Positions 36,710-46,430 of a stretch of DNA of 64,000 bases are shown here, in pieces. The stretch is from Oscillospiraceae bacterium. GTDB lineage: Bacteria > Bacillota > Clostridia > Oscillospirales > Oscillospiraceae. The stretch is taken from NCBI GenBank assembly GCA_024697625.1, contig JAILFJ010000146.1:45074-109073 (forward strand), written 5' to 3'. Position numbers and translations under genes: made by a program. The notes beneath the pieces are model-generated. The model did no database searches. It was given only the letters and a program-made list of their open reading frames with translations, and was not told the origin of the DNA. Each line of letters opens with the position of its first letter. The stretch's first letter is position 1.

Positions 36710-38050
36710 TTATGTGATTTCCGCTGGAGCGTGAAGGGGAGCCGGTGAAGAGAGCAGGATCGACAGCACAAATTCGTTTCCCTCTGTGCGGCAGTTGAGA
36801 GTACCGCCGTAGCTTTCAGCGATGTACCGCATATTCCGGAGCCCGTATCCGTGGTTTTCCGGATCACCCTTGGTGGAGACCGGGAGCCCGTTTTTCCAGG
36901 AAATTACGTCGGCACAGGTGTTGCGGACGGTAAGAACAACGGCGTTCCCTTTGGCCGTTGTGTAGAGGCGGATGAATCGGTTCTCCTCTTCCGGGATCTT
37001 TCGGCAGTTTTCTATGGAGTTATCGAAAGCGTTTCCGAACAGGGTGCACAGATCCAGCGGCTTGACAAAATGAAACAGTTGTCCGTCTACACAGGGAATA
37101 CAGGTGATATGCTCCTCAGTACAGCGGTTCAGCTTTTCACTGAGAATCACGTCAATCACGTCATTGCCGGTGGAAACCGTGTTTCCGTAGGGGTCAATGC
37201 TTTCAATCAGCTGCTCGAGCTCCTGCCCGGAGCCGGGATGCCGGCTTTCGCTGCGCAGATATAGCAGCAGATTCTTCATGTCATGGTATTTGCGATTGAT
37301 GGTGTCGGCGTTATGCAGCTGCTGTCGGAACATCTCCTGCTGGCTCTCGAGGATGCTGCGCATCTGCGCTTCCTGCATCTTCTCGTATTCATTGGAGCTG
37401 TGGCCGACCTCGGCCGCCAGTGTGATCACTCCGGTCAGACAGCAGAGCGTCATGATGATCTGAGCAGTCTTGTCGCTTTGGTCGACACTCTGACCCGCAA
37501 GCAGGCGGAAGTATAAAAAGGGGAGTACAAGCGCCGCCGAGAGGATGCCGTCATAGATGTTCAGCCGGATCTTCCCGGGCTCCGGCAGCATGCGGCGAAC
37601 CATGCGCGCCATGAGGCATTCCAGAGCCGAGAGCGTGAGAATAAAGGGAATCCGAAGAAGAAAGGCTCCGTCGTAGAGATAATTTCTGTTCCAGACCGCT
37701 CTGGAAATGCCGCTCACCAGCGGCCAGATGCAGCTGTCGATCAGCAGCAGCACAAAGGCTGCAAAACAGCAGACCTCCCACTTCGCCCGGGACCAGAGAA
37801 ACACGAAAATCGCATAGAGGACCCAGTTGGCCGCCAGAAACGGCAGTGTCGGCAGGCTCCCCATTCCGCTTTCTGAAACATATCTGTGCAGCTGCGTCTG
37901 CAGCAGAACCAGCAGGAGATAGAAACAGACCGTGCAGGGGATGCGGGTGCGGTCCCGCTGAAAAGCATCCGGCTCGTCATATAAAAAGAAGCAGAGCAGC
38001 GCCGCTGTCTGTCCGATCCCGATCAGCGCGGGAGAAAAAAGCCAGTCCAT
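36710..38050 (-). CDS. GHKL-domain sensor histidine kinase (AgrC/CitA-like)
   Basis: NRKYHDMKNLLLYLRSE (H-box), CTLFGNAFDNSIENC (N-box), HGYGLRNMRYIAESYGG; start at MDWLF, 38050. Confidence 0.9.
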   Translation of the reverse strand: MDWLFSPALIGIGQTAALLCFFLYDEPDAFQRDRTRIPCTVCFYLLLVLLQTQLHRYVSESGMGSLPTLPFLAANWVLYAIFVFLWSRAKWEVCCFAAFVLLLIDSCIWPLVSGISRAVWNRNYLYDGAFLLRIPFILTLSALECLMARMVRRMLPEPGKIRLNIYDGILSAALVLPFLYFRLLAGQSVDQSDKTAQIIMTLCCLTGVITLAAEVGHSSNEYEKMQEAQMRSILESQQEMFRQQLHNADTINRKYHDMKNLLLYLRSESRHPGSGQELEQLIESIDPYGNTVSTGNDVIDVILSEKLNRCTEEHITCIPCVDGQLFHFVKPLDLCTLFGNAFDNSIENCRKIPEEENRFIRLYTTAKGNAVVLTVRNTCADVISWKNGLPVSTKGDPENHGYGLRNMRYIAESYGGTLNCRTEGNEFVLSILLSSPAPLHAPAEIT

Positions 38051-38060
38051 CTTTGCTGCC

Positions 38061-38759
38061 TCAGCCCAGCCACTGAGACCAGGCATCAAGGAACTCTTTC
38101 CTGCGATAGCGGCTGATCGACAGACGGTCGCCGTGTACCCATACATCGTTCCCCTTGACCTGATCCACATACTGGAGATTGACAAGAAACGAGACGTGAC
38201 ACCGGAAAAACGGGCAGGAAGAGACCAGCTTTTCCGCTTCTGCCAGGGAGAAATCCACAGGGATTGTTTCCTCCGTCGTGTGAATCATCACCCTATGATT
38301 CAGCAACTCAAAATAACAGATCTCTGATGTGGAGAGAGAATGAATCCCATCCCGGTTGGAAACCGAGATCTTTTGAGAACCGTCACGCTCAAGGCGCTTC
38401 CTTACACGGTCCATGCAGAGTCTGACGCCCATGTAGTTCACCGGCTTCACAAGGAAATCCATCGCATCCACGCTGTATCCCTGAACGGCGTACTGGACCA
38501 TGCTTGTAACAAAAACCAGCAGAACCTTGGTGTCTCTCCTCCTCAGCCTCCGGGCCGCGGTGAGCCCGTCCATTTCATCCATCATGATATCCATGAATAC
38601 GAGATCCAGCTGCTCAGGATAATCGGACAGAAGATGAGCCCCGTCTGTAAATTCGGTGATCCGGAGCTCTTCTTTGTTCTTCCTGGCATATTCTGTCAGG
38701 CAGTCCCTTAATACTTTGCGGTCAAAAGCCATATCTTCCACAATCGCAATATGTATCAT
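38061..38759 (-). CDS. LytTR-family response regulator
   Basis: IAIVEDMAFDRKVLRDCL..LDLVFMDIMMDEMDGLTAARRLR..ISVSNRDGIHSLSTSEICYFEL. Confidence 0.93.
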   Translation of the reverse strand: MIHIAIVEDMAFDRKVLRDCLTEYARKNKEELRITEFTDGAHLLSDYPEQLDLVFMDIMMDEMDGLTAARRLRRRDTKVLLVFVTSMVQYAVQGYSVDAMDFLVKPVNYMGVRLCMDRVRKRLERDGSQKISVSNRDGIHSLSTSEICYFELLNHRVMIHTTEETIPVDFSLAEAEKLVSSCPFFRCHVSFLVNLQYVDQVKGNDVWVHGDRLSISRYRRKEFLDAWSQWLG

Positions 38760-38980
38760 TTTTTCACCACCTCGGTCATACTGCCATTTTACAGAGATTT
38801 TCCCGGTTTTTCAATTCCCGGATGGCAAAAAAATGACCCTCTTTGGCAAGTTCGACAGACCGAACCGACTGATTGGGAGGACTGTTCTGACAATCAGCGG
38901 AATCGGTTTTTTTCTTCTCCCGAAAATGATAGAATCAGCCTGCAACCAACAAATTCTGTCTCGAGGAGGAGAGAAATACT

Positions 38981-40948
38981 ATGGCTAGAACGATCAGCCG
39001 CCGGGACTTTCTCAGGGGAGTTGCGGGTCTCAGTGCGGCAACTGCTGTCACCGCCGTCGCGGGAATCCCTGCGGCAAATGCGGAGACTGAACCCGAGCTC
39101 GTGGAGCGGGTCACCACCGAACTGCCGATTCCGGAAGCGGCAGCGCCTGCGAAAACCGAATATGAATGTGATGTGCTGGTCATTGGCGGCGGCTTTGCCG
39201 GCCTGAACGCCGCTGCAGCGGTTGCGGATCAGGGCAGTCGTGTCGTCATGATCGACAAGGGACACCCCGGTTATTCAGGGTTGAGCCCCTGGCCGAGTTC
39301 TCACCGCTGGGCGGATAAGGATATGGGAGACGATTATGATGCGCTCCGCAGCTGCATCCGTCACGGCAGTGAATATCTGGGAAACATGGATCTTTATGAG
39401 GTCTGGCTGGAAGAATCCAAGGGTACGTATGAGCGCCTGAAGGGCTGGGGAATCCTTGATCAGTACGAGACTGCGGCTGAGAGCGGCTATTATAACCAGA
39501 GCGGTGACCCGACAGACTGCTCCGGTGATTACCAGGGGTACCATGAGAAGTTTATTCAGCATGATCGGAGAACGAAATTTACGGCCGTCCTGAAGGAAAA
39601 GGGAATTGAATATGCCGACTACACCATGATCACCAACGTCATTGTGGAGAACAACAAGGTGTGCGGCGCGGTTGGTTTCCATGTTCCGAGCGGAACGATC
39701 ATCACCTGCCATGCCAAAGCGGTTGTTATGGCCATGGGCGGAGGCTGCTACAAGCCGACAGGTTTCCCGACCGGAGGCGTGACCTTTGACGGCGAATACA
39801 TTGCCTACAATCTGGGGCTTCCCATTGCGGGCAAGGAATTTGACGATTTTCACATGACGCTGTCATGGGCCCCCGGAAATGCGTTTCTTAACAACAACTG
39901 GACCTATCTGGATCCGCTGTGGCTCTGCGGCGGGGATATTACCCCCGAGACAGCGGTTTCTTACGCCACTACGAAGGGAAAGGTCATGGTCCTGGACCGC
40001 GTGACCAAGTCCATGAGCGGACTTGCCAGATCGGACGGCACTGCAGTCGAGGATATGAGCAAGCAGGATGTGACCCGCCGCGGCGGCTCCTCCTCCGAGA
40101 ATCCGGAAGAAGTTCGGTTCGGAAAACGCAATGACACCATGTACAAGGGCGATATCTACGGCGCCGCTGTCGGTTTCGGTGCCCATCTGTCCAACGGCGT
40201 CTTCTGCGGGCTCGATGACCTGGAAGGCAGGACGTCCATTGAAGGCCTCTGGGTTTCCGGAGACGGAATGCAGGCCTGCGGACCTACAGGCGCGGCGTAT
40301 CCGACCGGTGTCGGCTTTACCTCAAACTATGTCTCCACAATGGGAAACCGTGCCGGCAGAGCCGCGGCAGAATACGCCGCCAGCGCGGTGCTCACTCCGG
40401 TTTCCTCCGACCGGATTGCGGAAGAGACAGAGAAAATCCAGGCTCCGCTGAACGTTGAGAAGGGTTTTGACCCGACCTGGGCACGGGATCAGCTGCAAAA
40501 CATCATGTCTCCCTACTGGGTCTATATCGCAAAGAATGAGACCACGCTGAAATCCGCTCTGACGCAGGTTGAATATCTCCGCGACAGAGTGGTTCCGAAG
40601 CTTCAGGCGGCCGACTACCACGATGTCCGCATGTGTCTCGAGATGCAGCATAAGGTTCTGAACGCGGAGCTCCGGCTCCGGGCCAGCCTCGCCCGTGAAG
40701 AGACGCGCGGTCTGCATTTCCGCACGGACTTCCCCTATCGTGACGATGAGAACTTCCTCTGCTACATCACGCTGACCAAAAACGCGGACGGAGGCATCGA
40801 TATTGACAAGGTCCCCGTCAAGGACGAGTGGAAGGGCGACCTGAGCGAAGACTACAAGACCAGATATACCTATTATTTCCCCAAAGAGTTGGAGACGCTC
40901 GGACTGCCTGCCGAGGAAGAAACCGGCGGCTGGGGCGGCAAGAAATAA
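38981..40948 (+). CDS. TAT-signal FAD-binding oxidoreductase (fumarate reductase/AprA-like flavoprotein)
   Basis: TISRRDFLRGVAGLSAATAVTAVAG TAT signal; CDVLVIGGGFAGLNAAAAVADQG FAD site. Confidence 0.9.
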   Translation: MARTISRRDFLRGVAGLSAATAVTAVAGIPAANAETEPELVERVTTELPIPEAAAPAKTEYECDVLVIGGGFAGLNAAAAVADQGSRVVMIDKGHPGYSGLSPWPSSHRWADKDMGDDYDALRSCIRHGSEYLGNMDLYEVWLEESKGTYERLKGWGILDQYETAAESGYYNQSGDPTDCSGDYQGYHEKFIQHDRRTKFTAVLKEKGIEYADYTMITNVIVENNKVCGAVGFHVPSGTIITCHAKAVVMAMGGGCYKPTGFPTGGVTFDGEYIAYNLGLPIAGKEFDDFHMTLSWAPGNAFLNNNWTYLDPLWLCGGDITPETAVSYATTKGKVMVLDRVTKSMSGLARSDGTAVEDMSKQDVTRRGGSSSENPEEVRFGKRNDTMYKGDIYGAAVGFGAHLSNGVFCGLDDLEGRTSIEGLWVSGDGMQACGPTGAAYPTGVGFTSNYVSTMGNRAGRAAAEYAASAVLTPVSSDRIAEETEKIQAPLNVEKGFDPTWARDQLQNIMSPYWVYIAKNETTLKSALTQVEYLRDRVVPKLQAADYHDVRMCLEMQHKVLNAELRLRASLAREETRGLHFRTDFPYRDDENFLCYITLTKNADGGIDIDKVPVKDEWKGDLSEDYKTRYTYYFPKELETLGLPAEEETGGWGGKK

Positions 40949-40964
40949 GGGAAGGAGAATCGTC

Positions 40965-41237
40965 ATGAGTGTTGCAAGATATGATCTCAACAAATGCATC
41001 GGCTGCAAATCCTGCATAACGGTATGTCCCATGGATGTCTTCCGCTTTGATGAAAAAGCGAGAAAGTCTGTCATCGCCTATCCCGAGAACTGTCAGAGCT
41101 GCGGTCAATGCTTTGTGAACTGCCTGGGAAGGTCTCTGACCATCGTGAACGATATGTACGGCTATGCACAGACCAGCTATCGGGCGGCAACAACTGTCGC
41201 CATGAACCGTACTGCCCAGAAGGTCATTGATCGATAA
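40965..41237 (+). CDS. 2[4Fe-4S] ferredoxin-type protein
   Basis: CIGCKSCITVCP and CQSCGQCFVNC motifs. Confidence 0.93.
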   Translation: MSVARYDLNKCIGCKSCITVCPMDVFRFDEKARKSVIAYPENCQSCGQCFVNCLGRSLTIVNDMYGYAQTSYRAATTVAMNRTAQKVIDR

Positions 41238-41277
41238 GCCCACCCTGCGCTAAGAGTAATACACACCTGAACTGTCT

Positions 41278-41309
41278 GGCGGCACGCTGCGGAAATGCAT
41301 CGTGCCGCC
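41278..41309 (+). terminator. Probable terminator hairpin
   Basis: GGCGGCACG (41278-41286) / CGTGCCGCC (41301-41309), followed by TCGTTTCGTT. Confidence 0.55.
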
Positions 41310-41451
41310 TCGTTTCGTTGGAGGCAGGGGCGGCCCCGGGCGTGCTTTCACCGGACCTGCCCTTTCAGGTTGCCTTGAAGGGCTGTCTGTGTTATAATCA
41401 GGAGACAGCAGGGCCCGTACAGAGCCTGTATGATTTGGGAGGATTTTTCGT

Positions 41452-42864
41452 GTGAAAGAGACAAAAAAGAGCGGAGCAGCGCTGCTGCCATTCCTTGTTT
41501 TCATCGTCATCTATCTGGGCGCGGGGCTGATCTATCAGGCAATGGGCGAGAAGATGGCGTTTTACATGTTCCCGTCCGTGACGGCAATGTTTTTTGCGGT
41601 CCTCGTTGCGTTCTGCATGGGGAAGGGCTCCATCAACGAGAAATTTGTAACCTTCGCTGAAGGGGCGGCCAACGTGGACGTCCTTACCATGCTCGTCATC
41701 TACATTCTGGCGGGTGCTTTTGCCAATGTGGCCGGCACAATGGGGGCCAAGGACGCGACCGTCAACCTCGGCCTGTCTCTCGTCCCTCCGTCTCTGCTGG
41801 CTGCCGGCCTGTTTGTCATCGCCGCATTCTTCGGCACTGCCACAGGCTCCTCCATGGGCACCATCTCAGCCCTTGTCCCCATCGCCATCGGCGTCGCTGA
41901 GAAGGGCAGTCTCTCCACGACCGTAGTCATCGCCGCTGTGGTCGGCGGCGGTATGTTCGGTGACAACCTCTCCATGATCTCGGATACCACCATTGCGGCC
42001 ACCCGCTCCCAGCGTGTTGAGATGCGTGACAAATTTCGCGTGAACTTCCTCATCGCGCTGCCCGCCGCGATCATTACGCTGGTCCTGCTGCTGGCCTTTG
42101 GCCGACCCGAGACAGCCACGCCTCTTGGCGATCTGTCCTTCAGCATCATCAAGGTCCTGCCCTATGTTACGGTCCTGGTTCTCGCCCTGTGCGGTATGAA
42201 CGTGTTCCTTGTCCTGGTGATCGGCATTTTTCTGGCGGGCATCATCGGGATGCTTACCGGCAGCATGAACATCGCCGGCTTTGCCCAGGCAATCTATGAC
42301 GGGTTCTGCGGAATGAACGAGGTTTTCTTCCTGACCCTTTTCTGCGGCGGCATGTCCAGGCTCATTGCCAGAAACGGAGGCATCAACTGGATCATGGATA
42401 AGCTGCGCGGCATCATGAAGGGAAACAGATCTGCTCAGATTGGGATCTCGGCTCTGGTCTCTGCCTGCGACTGCGCGACCGCCAACAACACGGTGGCCAT
42501 CATTGTTGCCGGTGACATGGCCCGCGAGGTCTCCCACACCTACAGGGTGGACCCCCGCCGCACAGCCTCCCTGCTGGATGTCTTCTCCTGTGTGTTCCAG
42601 GGCATCATCCCCTATGGCGCCCAGCTTGTGGTAGCGGCCAGCCTTGCCACCCAGGCCTCTACGACAGGACAGACCTTCTCGGCCGTGACCTTCGTCGGCA
42701 GTATGTGGTACTGCTGGCTCCTTGCCGTCATGGGTATTCTGTCTGTCTTTGTGCCCTTCGCCGACAGCGTGATACGGAAAAATCCTTGGAACTGGGAATA
42801 TGACTGCCCGGAATCTGAAGTCGCCGCAAAGAAGGCGCAGCCAGCGGCCGGCGCAGAGGCGTGA
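41452..42864 (+). CDS. NhaC-type Na+/H+ antiporter family protein
   Basis: GTATGSSMGTISALVPIAIGVAEKG..GGGMFGDNLSMISDTTIAATRSQ; GTG start. Confidence 0.85.
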   Translation: MKETKKSGAALLPFLVFIVIYLGAGLIYQAMGEKMAFYMFPSVTAMFFAVLVAFCMGKGSINEKFVTFAEGAANVDVLTMLVIYILAGAFANVAGTMGAKDATVNLGLSLVPPSLLAAGLFVIAAFFGTATGSSMGTISALVPIAIGVAEKGSLSTTVVIAAVVGGGMFGDNLSMISDTTIAATRSQRVEMRDKFRVNFLIALPAAIITLVLLLAFGRPETATPLGDLSFSIIKVLPYVTVLVLALCGMNVFLVLVIGIFLAGIIGMLTGSMNIAGFAQAIYDGFCGMNEVFFLTLFCGGMSRLIARNGGINWIMDKLRGIMKGNRSAQIGISALVSACDCATANNTVAIIVAGDMAREVSHTYRVDPRRTASLLDVFSCVFQGIIPYGAQLVVAASLATQASTTGQTFSAVTFVGSMWYCWLLAVMGILSVFVPFADSVIRKNPWNWEYDCPESEVAAKKAQPAAGAEA

Positions 42865-43039
42865 ACACCGCAAACATGCGGGAAGCATTTTCTGTCTTCC
42901 GAGACGCCTTTATTCTTCTTTTGTGAGTACCTTCTTTTGCCAACTCCACTGCCCGCATTCCGGACACTTTATGTATATAGCTGATTTATGGCAGCCTCCG
43001 ATCATGGCGATAAACGGGAAGCTGTCAGCGCACCGACTT

Positions 43040-43591
43040 TCATAATTCTTTTTTAACCGAACCGATTATGGTATCAACATCGGCTCCGATCATGTCAAGC
43101 CCCGTAGCTTTGATCAGCCTGAATTTCGAGATACCGTAAAAACTCTGGGCCAGCGCTTTGACGTATCCGGCTCCGTATTCTTCAGGAAAGATATTTCCGC
43201 CGACAGTTGTGACATATGTCAGGCATTTTGCCTTGCACAAACCGGTGGGTATTCCTTCCAGAGTATAGTAAAACGTGATTCCCCGGACATTGATCTGCTC
43301 GAAATACTGCTTTAATACGGCGGGAAAAGACAGATCCCAAAAAGGAGCGGCAATGATAATGTTATCCGCTTCGGCGAATTGTTTTGCCAGATCAAACATG
43401 GGATCGCTGAAATCCCGATCAGCAATCAGCCGGTCACGCCTGCTGAGAAAGTCTTCATCGACAATCGGGAAGTTGATCGAATTCAGATAGATTTCCTCAT
43501 ACGGTTCGTTCAATTTCGACAACAGATGATCTGCCAAATCTTTTGTTCTGGATTCTTTTCTGACACACGCGTTGATAAATAATACCATCAA
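43040..43591 (-). CDS. Flavodoxin-fold NAD(P)H-dependent oxidoreductase / FMN-dependent azoreductase-like
   Basis: VLFINACVRKESRTKDLADHLLSKL..IIIAAPFWDLSFPAVLKQYFEQINVRGITFYYT. Confidence 0.88.
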   Translation of the reverse strand: MMVLFINACVRKESRTKDLADHLLSKLNEPYEEIYLNSINFPIVDEDFLSRRDRLIADRDFSDPMFDLAKQFAEADNIIIAAPFWDLSFPAVLKQYFEQINVRGITFYYTLEGIPTGLCKAKCLTYVTTVGGNIFPEEYGAGYVKALAQSFYGISKFRLIKATGLDMIGADVDTIIGSVKKEL

Positions 43592-43868
43592 AGTTCTTCT
43601 TTCAACAAATCACGGTTTATATCTGCGCAGTAATATAGTCGGGCTGCCACTTGACTTCAACTTCTTTCTGTTAACCTTTTTGCCCGAAAAATGAGCCCTC
43701 GATTCAGGCTGCCCTCCAGCCGCCGCTGTCTATGACGAGCGCGGTATTATGTTTCTCTGAGGTTTTGTAGATTTTGTAGTATTGTGAATTTATCTTTCCT
43801 CACTATACTTTGCGCCGTGTGCATGATATTATGCAATCGTCCGGACGAGAGAATGACAGCGAGGAGCG

Positions 43869-44558
43869 ATGATCATGAAGAACAGTCGAAGAATATTCAC
43901 TGAAAATAACACTCGGTACATTTTCAATGATAAGGCCTTCAAATCCTGTGTCGTCAATACAGCCAGGAAACGAGGCATTACGCAGGGTAAATTAATGGAT
44001 GAGCTTTCTGATACACTCGGTGTAACGAAAGACGCTGTGAACAATTGGCTGTACGGAAGAAATGGTGTTTCAGATCCGGAAATGATCAGGAAGGCTGCTG
44101 CGTATCTTCAGGTCGACTGGGCGCTTCTTGTCAGGAAATTGGACGGAGGGATTACGATGTTTCAGTTAACAGACAGACAGAAAGATGCTGCCAAGCGTAT
44201 TTATGATGTCCTGATCTGGTTCCTTGAGGAATACAGCAATACTGATGGCTTTCATGATTGGTGGATGGATTTCAAAAATCAAGGTGTCCGCGACCCGGAA
44301 GACGCTGTTTATGAGCGTATAGCACGTATGGAGGAAAAAGTGCGGCTTGTCCTCAGTCAGGAATACTTCGATCTTCATGATCAGGATATTTACGACGAAT
44401 TCTGCGAGTTTGCCAGCGAAGATCTGCCCAATGTTTATAATGGTAAAGTCAGCTGCGCCTGCAGGTTTGAAGCGGACGGCGAAAACGAGCCAACCGTGTG
44501 GCAGGATTACGAGAAGGCTATGCAGCGTGTGAATGAAATCATTGAAAGGATTGTCTGA
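43869..44558 (+). CDS. XRE-like HTH protein
   Basis: ARKRGITQGKLMDELSDTLGVTKDAVNNWLYGRNGVSDPEMIRKAAAYLQV. Confidence 0.65.
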   Translation: MIMKNSRRIFTENNTRYIFNDKAFKSCVVNTARKRGITQGKLMDELSDTLGVTKDAVNNWLYGRNGVSDPEMIRKAAAYLQVDWALLVRKLDGGITMFQLTDRQKDAAKRIYDVLIWFLEEYSNTDGFHDWWMDFKNQGVRDPEDAVYERIARMEEKVRLVLSQEYFDLHDQDIYDEFCEFASEDLPNVYNGKVSCACRFEADGENEPTVWQDYEKAMQRVNEIIERIV

Positions 44559-44559
44559 C

Positions 44560-44682
44560 ATGAACATTCCATTTGCAGACTGGAACGGGAATGGCAGAAT
44601 TGATCCTGAAGACATCGCCATTTCCATTGCAATAGCTGAGGAACAGGAAGAAACGGAGGATGACGATGATGACGTACAATGA
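44560..44682 (+). CDS. 40-aa acidic EF-hand/dockerin-loop-like small protein
   Basis: MNIPFADWNGNGRIDPEDIAISIAIAEEQEETEDDDDDVQ; loop DWNGNGRIDPED; AAGGA RBS; absent from the supplied ORF list. Confidence 0.65.
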   Translation: MNIPFADWNGNGRIDPEDIAISIAIAEEQEETEDDDDDVQ

Positions 44683-44980
44683 TCTCGTGAATGAATTCCG
44701 CGCTGATCCGCGAGAAGTTTCCACTGCGCCAATCAACGGCAGCGCTCCGAAATGGTTCTCTGTGTATGAACAGCAGAATGAGGTGTATGTTGCCTCCGGC
44801 CGCGATCACCGTGATGCCTGCAGTGTTCATCCGGATCGCAGATTGAAACCGTCAGAGTTTCCCGTCATGCTGGAGCTTTACCACAGGCGAAAAAAAGGTG
44901 AGCCGGTATCACAGGAAGCCGGGAGAAAGTCGATCAACCAGTCATACTGGTTTGGCATTTTCAAAGAATTATCAGTGTAA
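44669..44980 (+). CDS. Conserved-type hypothetical protein
   Basis: MTYNDLVNEFRADPREVSTAPINGSAPKWFSVYEQQNEVYVASGRDH..; overlaps upstream small ORF; ORF track start 44660. Confidence 0.6.
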   Translation: MTYNDLVNEFRADPREVSTAPINGSAPKWFSVYEQQNEVYVASGRDHRDACSVHPDRRLKPSEFPVMLELYHRRKKGEPVSQEAGRKSINQSYWFGIFKELSV

Positions 44981-45009
44981 ACTGAACTGCTTACCTTTCA
45001 TTATAGGAG

Positions 45010-45038
45010 AGCGTTTATCTTCGGATGGGCGCTTTTCT
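45010..45038 (+). terminator. Rho-independent terminator with UUCG tetraloop
   Basis: AGCGTTTATC-TTCG-GATGGGCGCT-TTTCTT. Confidence 0.75.
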
Positions 45039-45325
45039 TATGCCCAGTGTGATGATCTCGTCCTGGACGTGCCCGACGATTCGGCAGCCATACAGCCGGT
45101 CCCGTTTTTCACCGCACCGGTCATGCAGAAAGAGTCTGCCCGGAGACTTGACCGCAGGGTATGTGTCCCCTGCAGAATACTCGAAAGGAAAGTCGATAAA
45201 ACATGCTGACGATCAGCCGTTTTTGGAGTGCGGTCTTGTCCTCTCACAGTCTTTGTGCTATGATTCAGCTGTACATCAGCGGACCTTTCCGCATTTGCAT
45301 CTGATCGCAGAAAAGGAGGGGACAG

Positions 45326-46282
45326 ATGAAACCAAGATTCTTTTCCTTGTTCTTGCTGCTTCTGCTTCTCTTCAGCTTTTCCGGAACTGTCGGATCAGCG
45401 GACGCGTCTTTTCCACATTCTTCCCTGAAAGCGGAAGCGCTTCCGGCCTGGTACCCGGATTCCGATTACTACGTCGAGATCAACGACGATGTCCCCGATT
45501 TTGAAGTCTGGCAGCGCACAGCGTTTCCCTTTGTCCTGTTCAGTGACCTGGACGAGCTGGGCAGACCCGGTCCCGCCTATGCCTGTCTCGGCCCTGAGAC
45601 GCTGCCCACCGATGTACGCGGCCAGATCGGAAGCGTCTATCCTGTGGGCTGGCAGAGCACAAAGTACGAAGACCTCATCGATGGCGGATACCTCTTCAAC
45701 CGCTCCCACCTGATTGCCTGCCAGCTCTGCGGAGACAACGGCACGCGGGAGAATCTGTTCACCGGTACACGCAATCTGAATGCCGGCAGTATGCTCTTCG
45801 TGGAATCTGCTGTGGAGATGTACATTCAGGAGACAGGCCATCATGTGCTCTACCGTGTCACCCCATTCTATCACGGGGACGACCTCGTCCCTTTCGGGAT
45901 CCAGATAGAAGCGCAAAGCATGGAAACCGATGTCGACGGGATCTGCTGCAATCTGTTTCTCTATAACGTCCAGCCCGGGATTGAAATTGACTACGCAACA
46001 GGAGAGAGCCGAAGAACGGGAGAACTGCTCACGCTGGAGGTTCCGGCTGTTTCAGCGGGAGATACGCTCAGAACGGTCCCGGCAGAGAACCCGACACCTG
46101 CCCCGGAACAGTCGTCTCCGGCGTCAGTCACCTATGTCCTGAACAAAAATACGAAGAAGTTTCATTATCCGGACTGCTCCTCCGTGGATGACATGAAAGC
46201 CAAAAACCGCCAGGACGTGGACTGGACCCGTGATGAGGTCGTGGCTGCAGGCTATGTACCCTGCGGCAGATGCAAACCTTGA
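45326..46282 (+). CDS. Secreted DNA/RNA non-specific endonuclease
   Basis: Signal peptide; GGYLFNRSHLIACQLCGDNGTRENLFTGTRNLN; C-terminal KKFHYPDCSSV..AAGYVPCGRCKP module. Confidence 0.85.
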   Translation: MKPRFFSLFLLLLLLFSFSGTVGSADASFPHSSLKAEALPAWYPDSDYYVEINDDVPDFEVWQRTAFPFVLFSDLDELGRPGPAYACLGPETLPTDVRGQIGSVYPVGWQSTKYEDLIDGGYLFNRSHLIACQLCGDNGTRENLFTGTRNLNAGSMLFVESAVEMYIQETGHHVLYRVTPFYHGDDLVPFGIQIEAQSMETDVDGICCNLFLYNVQPGIEIDYATGESRRTGELLTLEVPAVSAGDTLRTVPAENPTPAPEQSSPASVTYVLNKNTKKFHYPDCSSVDDMKAKNRQDVDWTRDEVVAAGYVPCGRCKP

Positions 46283-46430
46283 ACCTGCGGACTCCGAGCT
46301 TACACGACATACCGGAGAGATGTCAAAGATTAAACAGAACCCCGCGGCAGAACCTGTGATGCACTTTGTGCAGGGCAGGTCATGCCGCGGGGCTTACTAT
46401 GTCCTGTCCGATCAGCCCTGGACCTGACGG

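Noticed and set aside
36710-38759. Full Agr quorum-sensing system
   Set aside because: Kinase and LytTR regulator are AgrC/AgrA-like, but no AgrB protease or AgrD-type peptide gene was found adjacent.
46343-46396. Inverted repeat CCCCGCGGCA..TGCCGCGGGG between convergent nuclease and S66 peptidase genes
   Set aside because: Could be a terminator, but the loop is long and there is no T-tract, so not listed as a feature.
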